A DNA stretch of 64,000 nt from Mesobacillus jeotgali. GTDB lineage: Bacteria > Bacillota > Bacilli > Bacillales > Cytobacillaceae. The stretch spans positions 682,001 to 746,000 of the forward strand of contig NZ_FVZC01000007.1 of assembly GCF_900166585.1 (NCBI RefSeq), in the 5' to 3' direction. This document shows positions 62,395-64,000 of the stretch, in pieces. Within the stretch, counting starts at the first letter, position 1; the number at the start of each line of letters is the position of its first letter. The translations under genes and the position numbers were made by a program. The notes below the pieces were generated by a model. The model worked only from the letters and a program-made list of their open reading frames with translations, ran no database searches and was not told the DNA's origin.

Positions 62395-62696
62395 CTTTCT
62401 TCCCACCTTTTCTTTGATATGTCCAAATTATATTGTAAAATTCAAAATTTTTAAATAAGAAAATCTATTCAGATTCGTTTTTTTGAAGTGAGATTTGCAT
62501 TTTATATCGTTTTTTTATCAAAAAAAGTATAAATGGTTTCGCTTTACTTTAAAAAAGTGGGAAATGACCAGTTTTCAATGTGGAATGTCAAAATCTTTTT
62601 GAAAAAATAATCCGAATTTGCAACTTCTGAAATAGAATCCAAAGCCATTCATATACATATTTATAGATGCAACTTTGAATGAACAGGAGGCGCGCT

Positions 62697-63887
62697 ATGG
62701 ATATATACGTGAGAAGAGGAGATTCGTTTTGGTATTTCAGCAACCTTTTCAACATCCCGCTCCAGTTAATCATAGATTCTAATCCTGAATTGGATCCGGA
62801 CGCACTTGCTGTAGGGCGTACTGTTAAGATTCCCGGTTTCGCCGCTGTGGATTATAGGATCCGGGCAGGCGATACACTCTGGCAGATTGCCCGCAGCAGA
62901 AATATCCAGGTGGATGCACTGCTGCTGGCCAATCGCAATATCAATCCGAATGGATTGTATATCGGCCAGATGATCAAAGTGCCATTAAGGGTGACCTGGC
63001 GGATTGTCCAGGGCAAAAAAAATTACGATTTTGAGTCACTGATGAGCGATTTGAGACGATTGGAAAATGTATATCCGTTTATAAGAGTGCCGTCAATCGG
63101 CAACTCAGTATTAGGGAAAAGGATACCGGAAGCTTTACTTGGGAAAGGCAGCAAACGGGTTCACTACAATGGTTCCTTCCATGCGAATGAATGGATCACC
63201 ACACCGGTCATCATGACATTCCTGAATGACTACTTACTGGCGCTGACGAACCAGTCCCCGATACGCGGAATGTCAATGCAGAACCTTTACGCCCAAACGA
63301 CCTTATCGATTGTCCCAATGGTCAATCCTGATGGTGTCGACCTAGTTCTTAATGGTCCTCCTGAGGAGAAGCCATGGAATGATAGAGTAGTAGAATTAAA
63401 TAAAGGGAGCCTTGATTTCTCGGGGTGGAAAGCGAACATAAGAGGGGTGGACTTGAATGATCAGTTCCCAGCAAAATGGGAACTTGAAAAAGAAAGGAAT
63501 CCGAGTCAGCCAGGCCCAAGGGATTATGTCGGTGAAAAGCCATTGTCTGAGCCTGAAGCGATTGCTATGGCAGAATTGACAAGAAGACGTGATTTTGCCA
63601 GGGTCCTGGCCTTCCACACCCAGGGCGAGGTCATCTACTGGGGCTTTGAGAATCTCGAGCCGCCAGAATCAGAGACACTGGTCAACGAATTCGCAAGGGT
63701 AAGCGGCTATCAGCCGGTAAAAACAATCGAAAGCTATGCCGGATACAAAGACTGGTTCATCCAGGACTGGCGCCGGCCGGGATTCACGGTCGAGCTCGGA
63801 TTCGGAATCAACCCGCTACCGCTGTCCCAGTTTGATGAGATCTATGAGAAAGCTCTCGGGATTTTCCTGGCTGGACTATACATGTGA
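62697..63887 (+). CDS. LysM-M14 gamma-D-glutamyl endopeptidase (YqgT/ENP1-like)
   Basis: 396 residues, ATG at 62697 after AGGAGG. Two LysM domains (about 3-48 and 52-97), then an M14 zinc carboxypeptidase domain. Zn/catalytic residues: H162 and E165 in FHANEW, the later His in FHTQGEVIYWG, and the catalytic Glu in TVELGFG. B. sphaericus endopeptidase I has this layout and cleaves peptidoglycan peptide in spore formation or germination. No signal peptide is seen, also true of that enzyme. CATATACAT upstream could be a sigma-E/G -10. Confidence 0.92.
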   Translation: MDIYVRRGDSFWYFSNLFNIPLQLIIDSNPELDPDALAVGRTVKIPGFAAVDYRIRAGDTLWQIARSRNIQVDALLLANRNINPNGLYIGQMIKVPLRVTWRIVQGKKNYDFESLMSDLRRLENVYPFIRVPSIGNSVLGKRIPEALLGKGSKRVHYNGSFHANEWITTPVIMTFLNDYLLALTNQSPIRGMSMQNLYAQTTLSIVPMVNPDGVDLVLNGPPEEKPWNDRVVELNKGSLDFSGWKANIRGVDLNDQFPAKWELEKERNPSQPGPRDYVGEKPLSEPEAIAMAELTRRRDFARVLAFHTQGEVIYWGFENLEPPESETLVNEFARVSGYQPVKTIESYAGYKDWFIQDWRRPGFTVELGFGINPLPLSQFDEIYEKALGIFLAGLYM

Positions 63888-63888
63888 A

Positions 63889-63919
63889 AAGGAGATCACC
63901 TGAAAAGGTGGTCTCTTTG
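63889..63919 (+). terminator. Terminator after M14 gene
   Basis: Stem GAGATCACCT / AGGTGGTCTC (one G-U pair) with a GAAA tetraloop and TTT. Confidence 0.85.
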
Positions 63920-63965
63920 AATTGGATGTATATAGTAAAATGAAATAGTGGGGGGGAAGAGTTCA

Positions 63966-64000
63966 TTGACCTATTCAGGAAAAATGTCCAAGAATATTTT
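63966..64000 (+). CDS. Possible start of a gene running off the window
   Basis: TTG at 63966 after GGGGGGAAGAG, opening MTYSGKMSKNI and still open at the edge. Too short to identify. Confidence 0.35.
   Translation, partial: MTYSGKMSKNI

Overview
The window looks like chromosome from a low-to-moderate GC, spore-forming Bacillaceae, most likely a Bacillus/Mesobacillus-type soil or marine organism. The evidence is Shine-Dalgarno sites of the GGAGG type, frequent TTG starts, sigma-A promoters, a CRE box, TPP and SAM-I riboswitches, an Fnr box, and typical Bacillus families (PepT, ThiW, RocB, InhA, a LytS remnant, a YqgT-like gamma-D-glutamyl endopeptidase). No tRNA, rRNA, intact transposase or phage module was seen. 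Genus-level placement is inference.

Layout. 0-5.8 kb: MarR regulator with an MFS exporter (cut by the window edge), a winged-helix regulator with a second MFS exporter, RluF and an Old-Yellow-Enzyme reductase. 5.8-11.5 kb: repeat-rich intergenic DNA, a ketopantoate-reductase-like enzyme, a decayed lytS fragment, a DUF421 membrane protein, a LiaG-like protein, peptidase T and two tiny overlapping membrane-protein genes. 11.5-15.5 kb: a TPP-riboswitch operon SDR-thiM-thiD-thiE-thiW for thiamine salvage. 15.5-26 kb: exonuclease, amino acid permease, hemolysin III, a DUF1836/HTH pair, PAS histidine kinase, coiled-coil protein, Nudix hydrolase, Gfo/Idh/MocA oxidoreductase and a large secreted InhA metalloprotease. 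26-32 kb: two small genes, a 14-unit 52-bp tandem array, glutaminyl-tRNA synthetase and RocB. 31.6-35.6 kb: divergent secreted PHB-depolymerase-like esterase and alpha-amylase, the latter under a CRE. 36-40.3 kb: MFS, split threonine/serine exporter, phosphatase and quinone-oxidoreductase-like enzyme. 40.4-47.5 kb: a second 52-bp array, an Fnr-type promoter, then a membrane subunit, molybdopterin oxidoreductase, four-cluster ferredoxin subunit, Mrp/ApbC ATPase, Tat-type Rieske protein and small proteins, suggesting an anaerobic respiratory module. 47.9-54.8 kb: a TPR-dynamin GTPase and a SAM-riboswitch-controlled ribose-type ABC importer. 54.9-64 kb: FNT channel, MFS, VOC protein, polar amino acid ABC importer, CstA with its YbdD/YjiX partner, and a LysM-M14 spore/cell-wall peptidase.

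The most unusual material is non-coding. Four intergenic loci carry BOX-like modular elements: a short array of about 20-bp units followed by a conserved hairpin module (GCGAACTGGAAATT, about 8 variable bases, then a T-rich TTTCCAG arm). Two other loci carry arrays of unrelated sequence that share a 52-bp period and an inverted-repeat core in each unit. A further roughly 140-bp element occurs twice in opposite orientation, flanking about 7.3 kb.
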